Shown here piece after piece: positions 32,644-41,923 of a DNA stretch of 64,000 nt (the stretch's first letter is position 1; each line of letters begins with the position of its first letter). The position numbers and the translations under genes are program-made. The stretch is taken from NCBI GenBank assembly GCA_025352065.1, contig JANXUC010000021.1, positions 84,265-148,264 of the forward strand, given 5' to 3'. Under the pieces are notes generated by a model, which was not told the origin of the DNA, made no database searches, and worked only from the letters and a program-made list of their open reading frames with translations. This DNA is from Acidobacteriaceae bacterium (GTDB lineage Bacteria > Acidobacteriota > Terriglobia > Terriglobales > Acidobacteriaceae).

Positions 32644-33349
32644 GTGGCTCACCGCCGTTCTCGCCACGTAGACGTGTCTGATTCACTCCAAGAAAGAACA
32701 CTCCCCGATTTATCGCGTAGACACTGGAAAGAGCCACGAACGAAATCACTAGTAGAACGAGTGCCGTTAGATTTGCCGACGCATAGTCGACTGCCTGGAC
32801 TTTGTCGTAGATATCAATCGAAACAGTACGCGTGACGCCGGGAATGTTGCCGCCGACCATCAGGACGACACCAAATTCGCCGAGAGTATGCGCGAAACTC
32901 AGGACAACGCCCGTAAGAACGCCCGCGCCGCTGAGCGGGAGAATAATGCGAAAGAATGTTCTCCAATTAGAAGCTCCGAGCGTGGCGGAGGCCGCCAGCA
33001 ACCTGCGATCCACCGCGGCAAACGATGCTGCGAAGGGCTGCACGGCGAATGGAAGGCTGTAAAGGATCGAGCCCAGCAAGAGCCCTTCAAACGTGAAGGC
33101 CAAGGTGTGGCCAGTGAGCGCCTGCCAAAAACGCCCCAACGGACTTCGCGGCCCCAACGCGATAAGCACGTAAAAGCCTAGAACAGTTGGCGGAAGCACC
33201 AGCGGCAGAGCTACGACTGCCTCGATCAGAAATTTCCAGCGCCAACGGGAGTAAGTGATCCAATAGGCAATGGGCAAGCCAAGGCACAGCAGGGCCGCTG
33301 ACACAAGAGTCGCCAACCGCAACGTGAGCGTTAGAGCTTGCCAATCCAT
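32636..33349 (-). CDS. modB: Molybdate-type ABC transporter permease
   Basis: 237 residues, about five membrane segments. The EAA loop that contacts ModC is ASATLGASNWRTFFRIILPLSGAG. The sequence LPLVLPPTVLGFYVLIALGP is typical of ModB. It would form the membrane channel of a molybdate or tungstate importer with the adjacent ModC. The periplasmic binding protein ModA is not in the 5' region (33350-33516), so either it is elsewhere or the system uses a different receptor. Confidence 0.93.
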   Translation of the reverse strand: MDWQALTLTLRLATLVSAALLCLGLPIAYWITYSRWRWKFLIEAVVALPLVLPPTVLGFYVLIALGPRSPLGRFWQALTGHTLAFTFEGLLLGSILYSLPFAVQPFAASFAAVDRRLLAASATLGASNWRTFFRIILPLSGAGVLTGVVLSFAHTLGEFGVVLMVGGNIPGVTRTVSIDIYDKVQAVDYASANLTALVLLVISFVALSSVYAINRGVFFLGVNQTRLRGENGGEPRA

Positions 33350-33516
33350 CTTTGTCCTTAAAGACTGATCCTTAGAGCTCAGCGGTCAGAGTTCTCTTCG
33401 TGTAAAAGATTGTAAATAGGATGGCGATGAAGCATCCGATGCGTGTAAAAAGATTTAATCCCATAAAGGCAACCCAATCCCTGAAGGTTCGCCAGCGAAG
33501 AAACGGCTCAAAAATT

Positions 33517-35031
33517 ATGAAAGCAGCGCAAGACGACCTCGACTTTCTAGACAATCAGACTTCGGAAGGATCACGAACTGCTTCTGGCCCTGTCCCCACA
33601 GCGGCAGTTCCTCAGCGTATCCTCAGTCGTGGGAGCAAACGCGTGAGTTTTTTGAAACGTTACTGGATCGCCATCGCAGCGGTTCTGGCATCCGTGGCGC
33701 TGTACGCATATTTTGGAACAAAGAAGACAGACGCACCACAATATTTTCTTTCTAGCGTGGACCGTGGCGATATCCGCGAAGTGGTAGAGGCGACCGGCAC
33801 TATCAACGCCGTAACAACTGTACAGGTTGGGTCGCAGGTTTCCGGAACCATTCAGCATCTGTTTGCGGACTTTAACTCTCGCGTGAAGGCTGGGCAGGTG
33901 GTCGCGCAGATCGACCCTGCGCTTCTCCAAGGTACAGTATTGCAGGCTCGAGCCAATCTGGAGAGCGCGCTCGCGAACCTTGCTGCTGCAAAAGCGAATC
34001 TGGAAAAATCGCGGGCCTCCGCGGCGCAAAATACCGCAGACTACAATCGCACGCAAGGATTGTTTAAAGAAGGCGTTACCAGCCAGCAGCAGCTTGATCT
34101 GGCAAAGGCCAACGCTGAATCGGCAGATGCATCCGTCTCCGCATCCGCAGCACAAGTTACGCAAGCGCAAGGGCAGGTTAAGCAGCAGGAAGCAGCCGTA
34201 GCTGTAGCGGAAACAAATCTTAGATACACCACGATACGGGCTCCAATTGACGGAACGGTGATCGCGCGTAATGTGGATGTAGGACAGACGGTGGCGGCAT
34301 CTTTGCAGGCACCGACTCTTTTCACCATCGCACAAGATCTGACCAAGATGCAGGTTTATACCAACACAGACGAATCCGACGTCGGCATGATTCGCACGGG
34401 GCAAAACGTAACGTTCAAAGTGGATGCGTATCCGAAGGAATCTTTCCTGGGACGGGTATCGCAAGTGCGCCTGAATGCAACCACCGTTCAGAATGTTGTG
34501 ACCTACAACACGATTATTGATTTCGACAATCCGGGGCAGAAGTTGTTTCCGGGCATGACGGCCTATATGTCGATTCCGGTTGCGGAAGCGAAGGCGACGC
34601 TGCGGGTTCCCAATGGTGCGCTGCGCTATAAACCGGATATGAAGCCTGAGGATGTTCGCGCGCTTTATCAAAAATATGGGTTGGCCGGGGATAACGCGCA
34701 GCGACCCAACACTTCTGGGGGAAATGGGGCGGAGGGTCGGCAGTCTCGCACAAAATCTCAGGAAGACAGCAGCACCAGTGCGACCCCGACGCGGACACCA
34801 CGGTTGGATGTGGCGATTGTGTGGAAGCTGCGTTCGGATCAAACGCTGGAGCCGGTGCGCATTCGCACGGGCGTTACCGACCATACTTTGACGGCGGTCA
34901 CCGAGGTTTTGAAGGGCAGCTTGAATGAGAACGACAAAGTAGTAACCGGAGCAATCTTAGGAAGTGGCGCGCGTGCTGGAGCACCAGGAGCGGCTCCGGG
35001 CATTGGCGGCGGCGGACCGCCGCGGCGTTAG
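33517..35031 (+). CDS. MacA-like periplasmic adaptor (HlyD/RND family)
   Basis: 504 residues from ATG 33517; a 32-codon longer form from ATG 33421 is possible. A polar N-terminus precedes one membrane segment (LKRYWIAIAAVLASVALYAYF). The lipoyl and hairpin domains follow: GTINAVTTVQVGSQVSGTIQ, then a coiled-coil hairpin, then VAVAETNLRYTTIRAPIDGTVI. The membrane-proximal domain ends in Gly/Pro-rich residues. It forms a funnel linking the inner-membrane pump (MacB-like genes downstream) to an outer-membrane channel, which is not in the window. Export cargo is unknown. Confidence 0.9.
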   Translation: MKAAQDDLDFLDNQTSEGSRTASGPVPTAAVPQRILSRGSKRVSFLKRYWIAIAAVLASVALYAYFGTKKTDAPQYFLSSVDRGDIREVVEATGTINAVTTVQVGSQVSGTIQHLFADFNSRVKAGQVVAQIDPALLQGTVLQARANLESALANLAAAKANLEKSRASAAQNTADYNRTQGLFKEGVTSQQQLDLAKANAESADASVSASAAQVTQAQGQVKQQEAAVAVAETNLRYTTIRAPIDGTVIARNVDVGQTVAASLQAPTLFTIAQDLTKMQVYTNTDESDVGMIRTGQNVTFKVDAYPKESFLGRVSQVRLNATTVQNVVTYNTIIDFDNPGQKLFPGMTAYMSIPVAEAKATLRVPNGALRYKPDMKPEDVRALYQKYGLAGDNAQRPNTSGGNGAEGRQSRTKSQEDSSTSATPTRTPRLDVAIVWKLRSDQTLEPVRIRTGVTDHTLTAVTEVLKGSLNENDKVVTGAILGSGARAGAPGAAPGIGGGGPPRR

Positions 35032-35053
35032 CAATATTTTGATATTGAAACAC

Positions 35054-35842
35054 ATGGCAACAATTCCTCATAGCGGACCGGCTCCAGTCATTGCGATCCC
35101 CAGCGATGCGGCGGTTATTCGTGTGGAGGATGTGCACAAGTATTACGACTTGGGCGAGACCAAAGTCCATGCGCTGCGCGGCGTCACCCTCGACATTAGC
35201 AAAGGCGAATTCGTCGCTATCATGGGATCGAGCGGCAGCGGCAAGTCCACGTTCATGAATATTCTGGGCTGCCTGGACAAGCCGACTACAGGTCGTTATT
35301 TGCTCAATGGCATTGAAGTCTCGAGCCTGAGCAAGAAGGAGTTGGCATTTATTCGCAATTCGCAAATTGGATTTGTGTTTCAGGGATTCAATTTGCTGGC
35401 GCGAACTACCGCGCTGGAAAACGTTGAGTTGCCAACACTGTACGCGCGGGTTGACAAGGGGGAAGGCCAGAACCGGGCTCTAGAAGCATTGCGTCTGGTT
35501 GGGCTGGCAGACCGCATGAAACACTATCCGTCGCAGCTTTCGGGAGGCCAGCAGCAGCGAGTTGCCATTGCACGCGGCTTGGTGAACCGGCCTGCCATTT
35601 TGCTGGCGGACGAGCCTACGGGGAATCTCGACAGCCGCACTTCGGTCGAGATCATGGAAGTGTTCCAAACGCTTAACGACGGAGGGCTGACTATTATCCT
35701 AGTCACGCACGAGCCGGATGTGGCGCAGTTCGCTAGACGCGTTCTGCAGTTTCGGGATGGGAGGCTTAAAAGCGATCATACGGTGAAGAATCGTCCACGG
35801 GCCGAGGAAGTTTTGCGAAATATGCCGGCGGTGGAGGATTAG
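35054..35842 (+). CDS. MacB-type ABC transporter ATP-binding protein
   Basis: 262 residues from ATG 35054; a longer frame from 34964 overlaps the adaptor gene and is rejected. Walker A is IMGSSGSGKSTFMNILG, signature LSGGQQQRVAIARGL, Walker B ILLADEPTGNLDS, the D-loop and H-loop (VTHEP) are intact. In this system the ATPase and permease are separate proteins, unlike the fused E. coli MacB. It is 22 bases after the adaptor gene and 7 bases before the permease gene, one operon. Confidence 0.93.
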   Translation: MATIPHSGPAPVIAIPSDAAVIRVEDVHKYYDLGETKVHALRGVTLDISKGEFVAIMGSSGSGKSTFMNILGCLDKPTTGRYLLNGIEVSSLSKKELAFIRNSQIGFVFQGFNLLARTTALENVELPTLYARVDKGEGQNRALEALRLVGLADRMKHYPSQLSGGQQQRVAIARGLVNRPAILLADEPTGNLDSRTSVEIMEVFQTLNDGGLTIILVTHEPDVAQFARRVLQFRDGRLKSDHTVKNRPRAEEVLRNMPAVED

Positions 35843-35849
35843 GAACTTT

Positions 35850-37070
35850 ATGACCCTTCTTCAAATCATACGCATCGCTTCCCGCGCGCTGGCACGCAAC
35901 AAGCTGCGCTCTATCCTTACGATGTTGGGCATCATCATTGGGGTGGGCGCGGTGATTGCCATGGTGGGCGTGGGTCAGGGTGCGCAGGAGCAGGCGCAAA
36001 AGCAGATCGCTGCCATGGGGTCGAACATTCTGTTTGTCGGCTCGGGAACGGTTTCTCGCGGTGGAACGCACATGGGCTGGGGGGCCACCAAAACGCTGGT
36101 CTACGACGATATGGCCGCTATCTTGCGTGAATGCCCCGCCGTAGCAGCTGCAGCCCCGGGAGGCATGACCAGTGCGCAAGTGGTTTTCGGCAACGACAAC
36201 TGGTCCACGAGGATCACGGGGACAGAGCCGCAGTTTTTCGAGGTGCGAACATGGGCATTTCAGTCCGGTGCGCCATTTTCGCAGGCTGATGTGGATTCCG
36301 CAGCCAACGTCGCCATCATTGGCGAGACTGTGCGCAAGAATTTGTTTGGCGCAACTGACCCTATCGGGCAGACAATCCGCATCAAAAATTTGCCTTTTAA
36401 AGTTGTGGGCGTGCTGGCCCCGAAAGGAAGTTCGGCGACCTCGGGAGACGACCAGGACGACACCATTATCACTCCCATTACCACTCTGCAGAAGAAGATG
36501 ACAGGAGAGACTTGGCTGCGCTGGATCATTGTTTCTGCGACTTCGCGCGAGAACAGCTTTACGGCGCAACAGCAGATTTCTTCGCTGCTGCGCGACCGTC
36601 ACCGTATCCGCGCCGGGCAGGATGATGATTTCTTCGTTCGCAACATGGCTGACATTGCCGACCTGGCCGACCAGCAATCGCAACTCTTTACCACGCTGCT
36701 GTTCTGGATTGCCAGCGTATCGCTGGTGGTGGGCGGAATCGGGATCATGAACATCATGCTCGTTTCCGTTACGGAACGAACACGCGAAATCGGCATTCGC
36801 ATGGCCATTGGCGCCACGGAATCCGACGTGCAAAAACAGTTCCTCACGGAAGCCATCGTACTGAGCCTGACCGGAGGCATTATCGGGGTCTTTGCCGGCC
36901 TCGCTACGTCGTACATCATTAACCAGACGCTGCAGTGGCAGGTCTCGGTGTCTCCGCAGGCCATTGCTGCGGCAGTAATTTTCTCCATGGCGATGGGGAT
37001 ATTTTTTGGCTACTACCCCGCGCGGAAGGCGGCGCGGCTGGACCCGATTGAGGCGCTGCGCTACGAGTAG
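35850..37070 (+). CDS. MacB-type ABC transporter permease (FtsX-like)
   Basis: 406 residues. The N-terminal segment IIRIASRALARNKLRSILTM begins the first helix, followed by a large periplasmic MacB-type domain (residues about 50-270) and three C-terminal membrane segments (FWIASVSLVVGGIGIMNIML, VFAGLATSYIINQ, ending in GYYPARKAARLDPIEALRYE, the standard family end). With the preceding ATPase and adaptor it forms a mechanotransmission exporter of antibiotics, lipids or peptides. Confidence 0.95.
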   Translation: MTLLQIIRIASRALARNKLRSILTMLGIIIGVGAVIAMVGVGQGAQEQAQKQIAAMGSNILFVGSGTVSRGGTHMGWGATKTLVYDDMAAILRECPAVAAAAPGGMTSAQVVFGNDNWSTRITGTEPQFFEVRTWAFQSGAPFSQADVDSAANVAIIGETVRKNLFGATDPIGQTIRIKNLPFKVVGVLAPKGSSATSGDDQDDTIITPITTLQKKMTGETWLRWIIVSATSRENSFTAQQQISSLLRDRHRIRAGQDDDFFVRNMADIADLADQQSQLFTTLLFWIASVSLVVGGIGIMNIMLVSVTERTREIGIRMAIGATESDVQKQFLTEAIVLSLTGGIIGVFAGLATSYIINQTLQWQVSVSPQAIAAAVIFSMAMGIFFGYYPARKAARLDPIEALRYE

Positions 37071-37076
37071 ATCTGA

Positions 37077-37173
37077 TTATGTGGCGCGGTCACTCTTGTC
37101 CGCGAAAACTCGACACCGGATAAGCCCCACCTTCGAACAAGACCTCGCGGACAAGAGTGACCGCGCCACATAA
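37077..37173. repeat. 29-base perfect inverted repeat after the exporter operon
   Basis: Arms 37077-37105 (TTATGTGGCGCGGTCACTCT..) and 37145-37173 are exact inverse complements with a 39-base loop. It would also act as a terminator-like hairpin in RNA, although no T run follows. Nothing else is seen up to 37330. Confidence 0.8.
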
Positions 37174-37330
37174 GTCAGGCCACACAACCTGCCAGCCGCA
37201 CGCGGCATCCGAACTTCCGCACGATGTACGACCGGCCTTCGGGAGTTCCTAATCGCGAATTGACACCCGCTCACGGGACTCGCATACTGTGTAGAGATTT
37301 CCCTGCCATCCCATTTTTCGAGGTTGAATC

Positions 37331-40300
37331 ATGTTGGGTCGGACCCAGGTTGTTTTCCGCGCGGCACTTCTGTGTTTTTTTGCCAGCCTCCTACTGAGCG
37401 TCTCCCCGGCCCTGTTCGCCCAGGGCGCGCGCATGAACCCCTCCGGCGCGGGAGAAGAAGCCGACCGCGATAACCCCGCTGCTCGCGAGGCCTGGTGGGC
37501 TCGTGGACGCACAGCGCCCAAAGGGAAATCCGCCGCGGACCTGCGCTGGAAGGCTTACCAACAGAAGATACAGATGCGGGCTGCCGCCATGGCTGCTGCG
37601 CGGAAAGCGGGAGCCAGTGCTGCGAGTGCGGCGGCCGCATTGAGTGCTGGGTGGACCGCGCTTGGACCAGCGCCGCTGGTATCAAATCCAGGTTCCGGTC
37701 AGGACTACGGTTTCGTATCGGGTCGTGCGACGTCGGTACTGGTTGACCCTGCCGACCCTAGTGGGAACACCGTGTATCTAGGCGGGGCTTACGGCGGCCT
37801 GTGGCGGAGCACCAACGGCCTTGCTCCGACTCCGAGTAGTGTGACGTGGTCGCCTATGATCGATACACAGGGCACGTTGGCGGTCGGTTCCATCGGAGTT
37901 CAACCGGGCAACAAGACTGGAACCCTGAGTAATGTCGTCCTGGTGGGAACCGGTGAAACGAACTCTTCCATTGACTCTTACTATGGGCTGGGAATCCTGC
38001 GCACAACCAACGGTAGCGCGGCGCAACCTACCTGGACACTTATTACGCAGGACAAGAATGGCAATCCTTTCCACGGCATGGGTTTTAGCCGCATTGCATT
38101 TAGCACAGCCAACACAAATCTCGTTGCGGCAGCAGGTTCAACGGCCAGTGTTGGCCTGTTCGATGGAGCGCGATCTCCCAGCGTGATTCGTGGAATCTAC
38201 TTTTCCACCGACGGCGGCGCTACATGGTTGATTGAAACTTCGGTCAAGGATGGCTCGACCGACATCAATCCAAAGTCCAACTCCGTGACCACGGTGGTTT
38301 ACAACGCTGCCAACAGTACGTTTTACGCGGCGTTCCGCTATCACGGGTTCTACTCTTCCACAGATGGCGCGAACTGGACACGGCTCCTCAAGCAGCCTGC
38401 GCCCGCAGGATCTGGCCTCAATAGCGCGGCCACTTGCCCGACCACCCTCGTCGCTCCAATCACTTGCCCGATTAATCGTGGCGAAATCGCGGTCGTGCCC
38501 GGGCGGAACGGGACAGGCCAGGGTGAAATGTACGCCTGGTACGTTGACCCCTTTACCGATAGTGACATGGGCGTCTGGAGAAGCGTGGACGGCGGCGGCA
38601 CCTGGACGAACCTGAACGACACCAACATCACGAATTGCGGCGATCCTTCCGGTGGCTGCGGCACCGCGCAAGGCAGCTACGACCTGGAGCTGGCTGCGGT
38701 GCCCAACGGCACCTCGACCGACCTATACGCGGGAGCGCGAAACATCTACAAGTGCACGATCACTGGATCGGTGACAACCTCGACGTGCAGCGGGACCGGC
38801 GTCAACTCCTTCCAGAATCTGACGCACGTTTATGGCTGCAGCGGACATGCCACTGTGCATCCCGACCAGCATGCGATTGATTTCGCGTTCCCGCTTCCGA
38901 GCGGCAAGAATCCGTTGTATTTCGTGCATGACGGCGGTGTCGACCGGGCATTGGATGGGTTCACGGGACTCACCAGCGCAAACTGCGTTTCCAATCTGTT
39001 CGACAGCCTCAACGGGACGCTGGGCTCGATGACCGAGTACATCTCGTTCTCGCAGGACGCCACCAGTAGCACCGTTCTTCTGGGTGGAACACAAGATAAT
39101 GGCTCCCCCGCGATCAGCACCACGGGCATGCAGTGGCATAGCGTGAACGGCGGCGACGGCGGCTACAACGAAATCAATCCTTCGAACCCCAACGAATGGT
39201 TCGTCACTAATACGGGCATCAGCATCCAGAAATGTACGTTGGGATCAGCTTGCCTGGAAAGCAACTTCAACGGCGTCGTGACCAGCAGCACGCTGGGCGG
39301 CGACGTGGGGTCCTTCTACACACCGTACATTCTGGATCCGCAAAATGGATCGGAGTTCCTAGTTGGAACATGCCGGGTCTGGCAAGGCAGCACATCCGGT
39401 ACGGGCTTTACCGCAGTCAGCCCCAACCTTGATACGGGAGCCGCGGGCATTTGCACCGGAAGCGAAACCAATTTTGTGCGCGCTCTGGCGGCGGGCGGAC
39501 CTAAGGATGCAAACGGGTTCTCCAAGGTCGTCTATGCTGGCACTCAAGGGTTCGACGCCCTGGTAAGCGTGACGCCGTCAGGCGGCAACGTATTCGCCAG
39601 CACCAACGCTTCTGGCGGTGTGGGCACATGGTCTCCTGTGACGAACGGAATCAATCCGCTCTTTTACAACGTGGGCGCTATCGCGCTCGACAATCGCGAT
39701 ACTACTGGGAACACCGCTTACGTTGGAATCCAAGGCTTCACGGGAGCCTCTTCGGGGCATGTTTTCGTAACCACGAACGCTGGTGCGACGTGGACAGATT
39801 TCAGCAGCGGTCTGATGGATGCACCGGTGAACTCGCTCGTTGTCGATTCGAGCACACCGCTGACTAGCGTGGTCTATGTGGGCACGGACGTAGGCGTCTT
39901 CAGCAGCCCTGCGGGCGGGTCTCCAACCTGGACGGAGGTTGGCCCGGCTCCGGCGCCAAGCGCAACGGGTTACATCCCCAACGCACCCGTCACTAAGCTG
40001 CGGTTATTCAATTTTGGCGGTAGCAAGAAGCTGCGCGCTTCGACTTACGGACGCGGCATCTGGGAGTTTGTGCTGGCGGTTGCGGCACCCGACTACACGA
40101 TTACGGTGCCGACATCGACCTTGACGGCCTACCCTGGCCAAACAGCTCCGTTTGCGGGCACGCTGACGGCGATCAGCACTTATAACTCTCCTGTGAACCT
40201 GAGCTGTACGGGAGCGACCAAACCTACAACCTGCGCGGCAGTAACGACACCCGTCACTCCGACGGCTGGAGGCGCGGCGTTCACCATCAACGCTTCCAAT

Positions 40301-41569
40301 GCCACAACGGGTGACTTCACCGCGTTCAACGTTCATGCGGTCGGCACCGATGGAGTAACAACCACCCACGATGCGACGGCTACCTTGCACGTGGTGGACT
40401 TCACCCTAGGCACGCTGAGTCCGACTAGCGTTACAGCAAACGTTCCGAATTCCGCTCCGCCTGTGACCATTCCGATCACTGGTTCGAGCAACTTCTCGGA
40501 CACCATTCAATTCAGCTGCATGAACGCTCCGGCGAATGTGACTTGTAACTTCTCCCCGAACCCGGCCCCCGTGGGGGCGACTTCGACCACGTTGACGGTC
40601 GGGACGGCCACCGGAGCGGTTCCGGTGAGCAACTTCGGCCTCATCATCTCGGCGAACGCGGTTACGCATGCCGCGCCCGTCGCGAAGACGAAGACGCTAA
40701 CTCTGATCGTCACAGCCAACAAGGACTACACGATCGCGATCAGCAACTCGGCAGTTACGACGACCGTGTTGGGGAGCGGGACGTTCAACGGAACCCTCAC
40801 CTCGGTCAACAGCTACACGGGGAATGTGACGCTGACGTGTGGAGCGGGCGCTCCGGCAACTTGTACGCCACCAGCAGCAGGCATCCCTTTGACGGCTGGC
40901 GGCTCGGCACCCTTTACGGTCACGGCCTCCAATGCGACCGTGAACAACTTCAACTTCATTATTCGTGGCACGGATAGCACGCTGCTGCCTGCCCATGACG
41001 CACCCGTCACCCTGAACGTGGGTCCGGACTTTGACTTCAACAGCGCTACCGCCACCCAGACAGTCACCGCAGGCAGCACGGCGACCTATACCCTGAACTT
41101 CAATCCCGATCCCGTAGGCAGCAACTTCGCAAACGCTGTGACCTACACCTGCTCGGCAACCGGCTTCCCGAACCTGAGCAATTGCACGTTCAGTCCGACT
41201 AGCATTGCGGCTGGCACCATAGCTACACCTGTGACGTTGAGCATCCACACGACGGCTCCTATCGCTACGCTGAACCCTCCGGCGGCGCCCTGGAAACCTA
41301 GCGGTCCTCTGTTTGCCTTCTGGCTGTCGCTGCCTGCGATGGGCATTGTGGCCATGGGCGCAGGTAGCCGGACGAAAAAGCGCTGGCTGGCGATACTGGG
41401 CGGCGGGTTGCTCGTGCTGATGATGCTGGGCGCGCTGTCGGCCTGCGGAGGCGGCGGCGGTGGCCACCAGTCGCAGCCGGGGACGACTCTGGGCACGTAT
41501 ACGGTGACGGTGAGTGCGACTTCCGGCACGCTGACGCATACGCGGACTGTAATGCTGACCGTGCAGTAA
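37331..41569 (+). CDS. Large secreted BNR/sialidase-like propeller protein with Ig-like repeats and Cys-Gly C-terminus
   Basis: 1412 residues. A signal peptide ends near SPALFAQG. Residues about 100-920 form a beta-propeller with BNR/VPS10-like repeats (LWRSTNG, GIYFSTDGGATW, GVWRSVDGGGTWTNL, HVFVTTNAGATW). Four Ig-like domains of about 100 residues follow, each opening like DYTITVPTSTLTA, DFTLGTLSPTSV, DYTIAISNSAV and DFDFNSATATQTV. The C-terminus has two hydrophobic segments around a basic SRTKKR turn, then LSACGGGGGG (Cys 1372) and a final beta-rich tail. It is predicted to be exported, with binding or scaffolding functions at the cell surface. No catalytic sialidase residues were confirmed. 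Confidence 0.82.
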   Translation: MLGRTQVVFRAALLCFFASLLLSVSPALFAQGARMNPSGAGEEADRDNPAAREAWWARGRTAPKGKSAADLRWKAYQQKIQMRAAAMAAARKAGASAASAAAALSAGWTALGPAPLVSNPGSGQDYGFVSGRATSVLVDPADPSGNTVYLGGAYGGLWRSTNGLAPTPSSVTWSPMIDTQGTLAVGSIGVQPGNKTGTLSNVVLVGTGETNSSIDSYYGLGILRTTNGSAAQPTWTLITQDKNGNPFHGMGFSRIAFSTANTNLVAAAGSTASVGLFDGARSPSVIRGIYFSTDGGATWLIETSVKDGSTDINPKSNSVTTVVYNAANSTFYAAFRYHGFYSSTDGANWTRLLKQPAPAGSGLNSAATCPTTLVAPITCPINRGEIAVVPGRNGTGQGEMYAWYVDPFTDSDMGVWRSVDGGGTWTNLNDTNITNCGDPSGGCGTAQGSYDLELAAVPNGTSTDLYAGARNIYKCTITGSVTTSTCSGTGVNSFQNLTHVYGCSGHATVHPDQHAIDFAFPLPSGKNPLYFVHDGGVDRALDGFTGLTSANCVSNLFDSLNGTLGSMTEYISFSQDATSSTVLLGGTQDNGSPAISTTGMQWHSVNGGDGGYNEINPSNPNEWFVTNTGISIQKCTLGSACLESNFNGVVTSSTLGGDVGSFYTPYILDPQNGSEFLVGTCRVWQGSTSGTGFTAVSPNLDTGAAGICTGSETNFVRALAAGGPKDANGFSKVVYAGTQGFDALVSVTPSGGNVFASTNASGGVGTWSPVTNGINPLFYNVGAIALDNRDTTGNTAYVGIQGFTGASSGHVFVTTNAGATWTDFSSGLMDAPVNSLVVDSSTPLTSVVYVGTDVGVFSSPAGGSPTWTEVGPAPAPSATGYIPNAPVTKLRLFNFGGSKKLRASTYGRGIWEFVLAVAAPDYTITVPTSTLTAYPGQTAPFAGTLTAISTYNSPVNLSCTGATKPTTCAAVTTPVTPTAGGAAFTINASNATTGDFTAFNVHAVGTDGVTTTHDATATLHVVDFTLGTLSPTSVTANVPNSAPPVTIPITGSSNFSDTIQFSCMNAPANVTCNFSPNPAPVGATSTTLTVGTATGAVPVSNFGLIISANAVTHAAPVAKTKTLTLIVTANKDYTIAISNSAVTTTVLGSGTFNGTLTSVNSYTGNVTLTCGAGAPATCTPPAAGIPLTAGGSAPFTVTASNATVNNFNFIIRGTDSTLLPAHDAPVTLNVGPDFDFNSATATQTVTAGSTATYTLNFNPDPVGSNFANAVTYTCSATGFPNLSNCTFSPTSIAAGTIATPVTLSIHTTAPIATLNPPAAPWKPSGPLFAFWLSLPAMGIVAMGAGSRTKKRWLAILGGGLLVLMMLGALSACGGGGGGHQSQPGTTLGTYTVTVSATSGTLTHTRTVMLTVQ

Positions 41570-41588
41570 GGCGGTCGGTTTCGAATTT

Positions 41589-41622
41589 CCCCACGCGGCT
41601 TCGCGTTGCGTGGGGATTTTTT
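41589..41622 (+). terminator. Rho-independent terminator
   Basis: CCCCACGC (41589-41596) pairs with GCGTGGGG (41608-41615), followed by ATTTTTTG, 20 bases after the stop of the BNR/Ig protein. Confidence 0.88.
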
Positions 41623-41654
41623 GTGTCTAAGGCCACGCCGGTCGAAAAGCAGAA

Positions 41655-41776
41655 AAGCAGATTCCTCACGATAAACCTGTTCGGAATGACAACACCTTGA
41701 GAGTTCTGCAATACTTTGAGAGTCTTCGCAATACTTTCGAAGTTGTCATTCCGAGCAACGCGAGGAATCTGCTGTT
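41655..41776. repeat. Inverted pair of GTCATTCCG/GAGGAATCTGC repeats
   Basis: Arm 1 (AAGCAGATTCCTCACG.. to ..CGGAATGACAAC, 41655-41693) faces arm 2 (GTTGTCATTCCGAGC.. to ..GAGGAATCTGCTGTTT, 41742-41776). The 48 bases between them contain a tandem of TTGAGAGT..GCAATACTTT. It looks like a small non-autonomous element. The rest of 41570-41923 holds the terminator and the galE leader. Confidence 0.75.
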
Positions 41777-41923
41777 TGTTGCCTCTAGCTGCTCTCTTCC
41801 CGTTTTGGATCGCGTCGCAAAATTTTCTCGTTTTTCTTGCACGCAACTCTAGGCGCTGAGACTCCCTCGTGCTAGGCTGCCAACAGTTTTCCTCTCCGCC
41901 CCCGAGCCGACACGAGGAATTTC

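Noticed and set aside
33571..34884. 437-residue minus frame opposite the MacA-like adaptor
   Set aside because: Low-complexity Arg/Leu shadow of a clear HlyD-type protein.
40697..41539. 280-residue minus frame inside the BNR/Ig protein
   Set aside because: Gln/Arg-rich antisense composition without domains; the plus strand has a continuous Ig-like protein.
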